From: Stratiolaelaps scimitus
Lineage: Eukaryota > Arthropoda > Arachnida > Mesostigmata > Laelapidae
Length of the DNA stretch: 64,000 bases
NCBI GenBank assembly: GCA_019614645.1
Contig: JABWDB010000017.1
Coordinates: 5,964,501-6,028,500 of the forward strand
Reading direction: 5' to 3'
How positions within the stretch are numbered: the first letter of the stretch is position 1; each line of letters starts with the position of its first letter. The notes under the pieces were generated by a model. It searched no databases. It was not told the origin of the DNA and saw only the letters and a list, made by a program, of their open reading frames with translations. The translations under genes and the position numbers were made by a program. Below, piece after piece: positions 62,202 to 64,000 of the stretch.

Positions 62202-64000
62202 GTTGGTTCATTTTGCCAAGGAGATGGTGTCGCCTAATAGGGCGAAATGTATTATTACTACTATTGTTATTATCTTTGATTAGAACCATTTTTCAGTTTT
62301 ATCTAGTGCTAGATACTGCCTTTATCTAGCACTAGATAAAACTGAAGATTTCCAAATCAAGCGCCCTCAGTTACCAAATATATCAAATAGAGGGAAGCGA
62401 GACGATCGTATTTTGATAGTTTTATTGAAATTTTAGTACATTGCTTTAATAATGTTCACGATGTGAACGCAAACGGTATCATCCCAGTTCTCAGAGGGCA
62501 ACTGTTTCCAAATGACACATCATAATCATCACGTTACTGTAGGCACACGAGGATCCATAAAAATGATTAAATCCCTCTCTCCAATTGCGCGTGCTTACGC
62601 ACTCTTTATATATGTGCATTTTCGCGTGCTGCAATCTTCGTAACGCGACAATGGTGATTGGGCAATACAGCAATCATAGTAATAATAAAACGCAACATCA
62701 TTCTACAATGTATCCTCATCCACGCAATATGAGGCTTCGTTGTAGGCCGAGGTGGATTGATAGCCACCACACCCCCGTGCTTCCCGCCTCTCGTCCGGTG
62801 TCGCATCCGCGATACTGCTCGCGTGAACAAAGCCATGTACAGTTTGCTCCTCGACCGATCGTGTATCGTCAAGTAATAGCTGGGCTATGTATAATTTCCC
62901 CATCTCATTGTCACAACAACGACCACCGTTCATAGACGATGAACTGATATTCGGTGTCGGTGATGTCGCCCGGTGACAGGACGCCCGCTCCTGCCTTGTT
63001 TCCCTCAGACACACCCCCTCCCCACCATTTCACATCCTCCTTCCTGATCGCGCTCATCGTTGTCGCCTCTGGACCCCGGATCACCCACCATTCGACGGTG
63101 TCGCCGGCAGCGGAAGAAGCTGATGACTATTATGAGCAAATTGCGACAATAATACATTGAAGCGATTAGCATATTTGGCCTTATTATTAATGAGTCAGTC
63201 GTTCTTCATCGGTGACAGCTGCCAAGCGCCCCCCTCATGCCGGCGCCGGCAGAGCCACCCGGCCGGAGTAATGCGTGAAACTGAGACCTCGTACGAAGCT
63301 GACGCGATTGTATTGGGTACACATGGGGTTCAGCCGCTCTGGCAGCAGGAACCGACGTTGTTGTCGGCGCAGGTCAGGGACCACTGGGGGCTGTCCTCTG
63401 CCGTCATCCTATCGGCCAACCGTCGGACACCGTCCGGCGTGATAGGGAATATGGGAGTCGATGACGCTTAATTGTGGTCAAGCTGTCCCCACATCTGTTC
63501 CCTGCGGACCGCTGGAGGGTCGAGTCTGCCTGCCTCCCTGCCTGCTCGACCCATAATGGTGCGGCGGCAGCAGCAGCAGCAGCAGAGAGTGGCAAAGGAG
63601 GGCGCTCCTTTGCGGCTGTAAGCGGCTTAGCCGCCTGGGGTCGATACTCTCTGGTCTCTGGCTGGTGTTTGCTAGCGGGCGGTTGGGGACACCAGCACAG
63701 CCTGCCTGCCTACCCTGAGTAACAGCATCAGCTACGGACGGCGGTCACTCCCCGGCTGGCCGGGAAGACATGAGATATAGGGGCGAGGACGCGAGGGACA
63801 GGGCAGCCGGGCGAGGTATGGCACAGAGCCGCTTGTGCCACCACCAAGATGACGTTAATGATGTGACCTCCCCTGATGGCTGACTCTCTCCACCCCTTAC
63901 CTTCCGTTCCAGCTTCTCTTCTGTGCGCTCTCTCTCTCTTTCGCTCACTCTGAGCACAGAACGATACCTCAAATACATAAATACCGCTATTACTTCTTGT
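62202..64000 (+). other. Next ADAMTS intron, no further exon seen
   Basis: It starts with the hairpin at 62292-62346. No frame to the right edge shows metalloprotease motifs (no HExxHxxGxxH and no thrombospondin WxxW). A GCA/CAG-type trinucleotide run lies at about 63562-63582 and a CT tract near 63930-63945. A frame at 63157-63471 is open but has no known domain. Confidence 0.55.
62292..62346. repeat. Perfect inverted repeat, 24-bp arms, 7-base loop
   Basis: Bases 62292-62315 are the exact reverse complement of 62323-62346, separated by CTGCCTT. Each arm contains a smaller palindrome-like core (ATCTAG..CTAGAT). It lies about 90 bases after the end of the ADAMTS exon, on the transcribed strand, and would fold into a fully paired stem in the pre-mRNA. 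No mobile-element features were seen around it. Confidence 0.9.

Noticed and set aside
1..64000. Prokaryotic features (operons, ribosome binding sites, CRISPR arrays, insertion sequences)
   Set aside because: Coding density is very low, a gene is spliced with consensus GT-AG sites, and no regularly spaced repeats were seen.

Overview
This is a window of animal nuclear DNA, intron-rich and gene-poor. It shows no operons, ribosome binding sites or long bacterial-style reading frames. Protein-coding evidence consists of two well-spliced exons about 16 kb apart on the + strand. The rest is non-coding sequence with frequent (TA)n, (CT)n, (CA)n and (TG)n microsatellites and fossils of transposable elements. 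An arthropod, possibly a chelicerate such as a mite or tick, is my best guess. It rests on the metazoan ADAMTS protease, a mariner relic, LINE relics and tRNA-derived SINEs, and it is not proven by the sequence.

The one recognisable gene is an ADAMTS-type secreted metalloprotease. Exon 45629-46092 and exon 61997-62201 join in phase. Together they encode most of the reprolysin-type prodomain, ending in the conserved patch that precedes the catalytic domain. The signal-peptide exon is not identified upstream. The catalytic, disintegrin and thrombospondin exons must lie beyond the right edge. The intron between the two exons (46093-61996) is a transposon graveyard: a mariner transposase fragment 40-odd bases from the splice donor, a 47-bp LINE tail with a target-site duplication, an RT fragment and four SINE copies.

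Layout: 1-22400, non-coding with microsatellites, two possible tRNA-like heads and a 40-bp near-palindrome at 12804-12843. 22420-22862, a 5'-truncated retroelement 3' end on the minus strand. 22863-28430, non-coding. 28430-29290, a decayed LINE reverse transcriptase on the minus strand. 29291-45628, non-coding except one SINE fragment near 40650. 45629-62201, the ADAMTS exons and their intron. 62202-64000, the next intron, which begins with a perfect 24-bp-arm hairpin.

The least expected signal is a SINE family with five detectable copies. It combines a tRNA-like head, a shared body and, in three copies, a (TA)n tail, so some of the TA microsatellites appear to be SINE tails. I did not find a novel multigene system. 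Homologies were judged by eye from translated motifs, and no database search was run.
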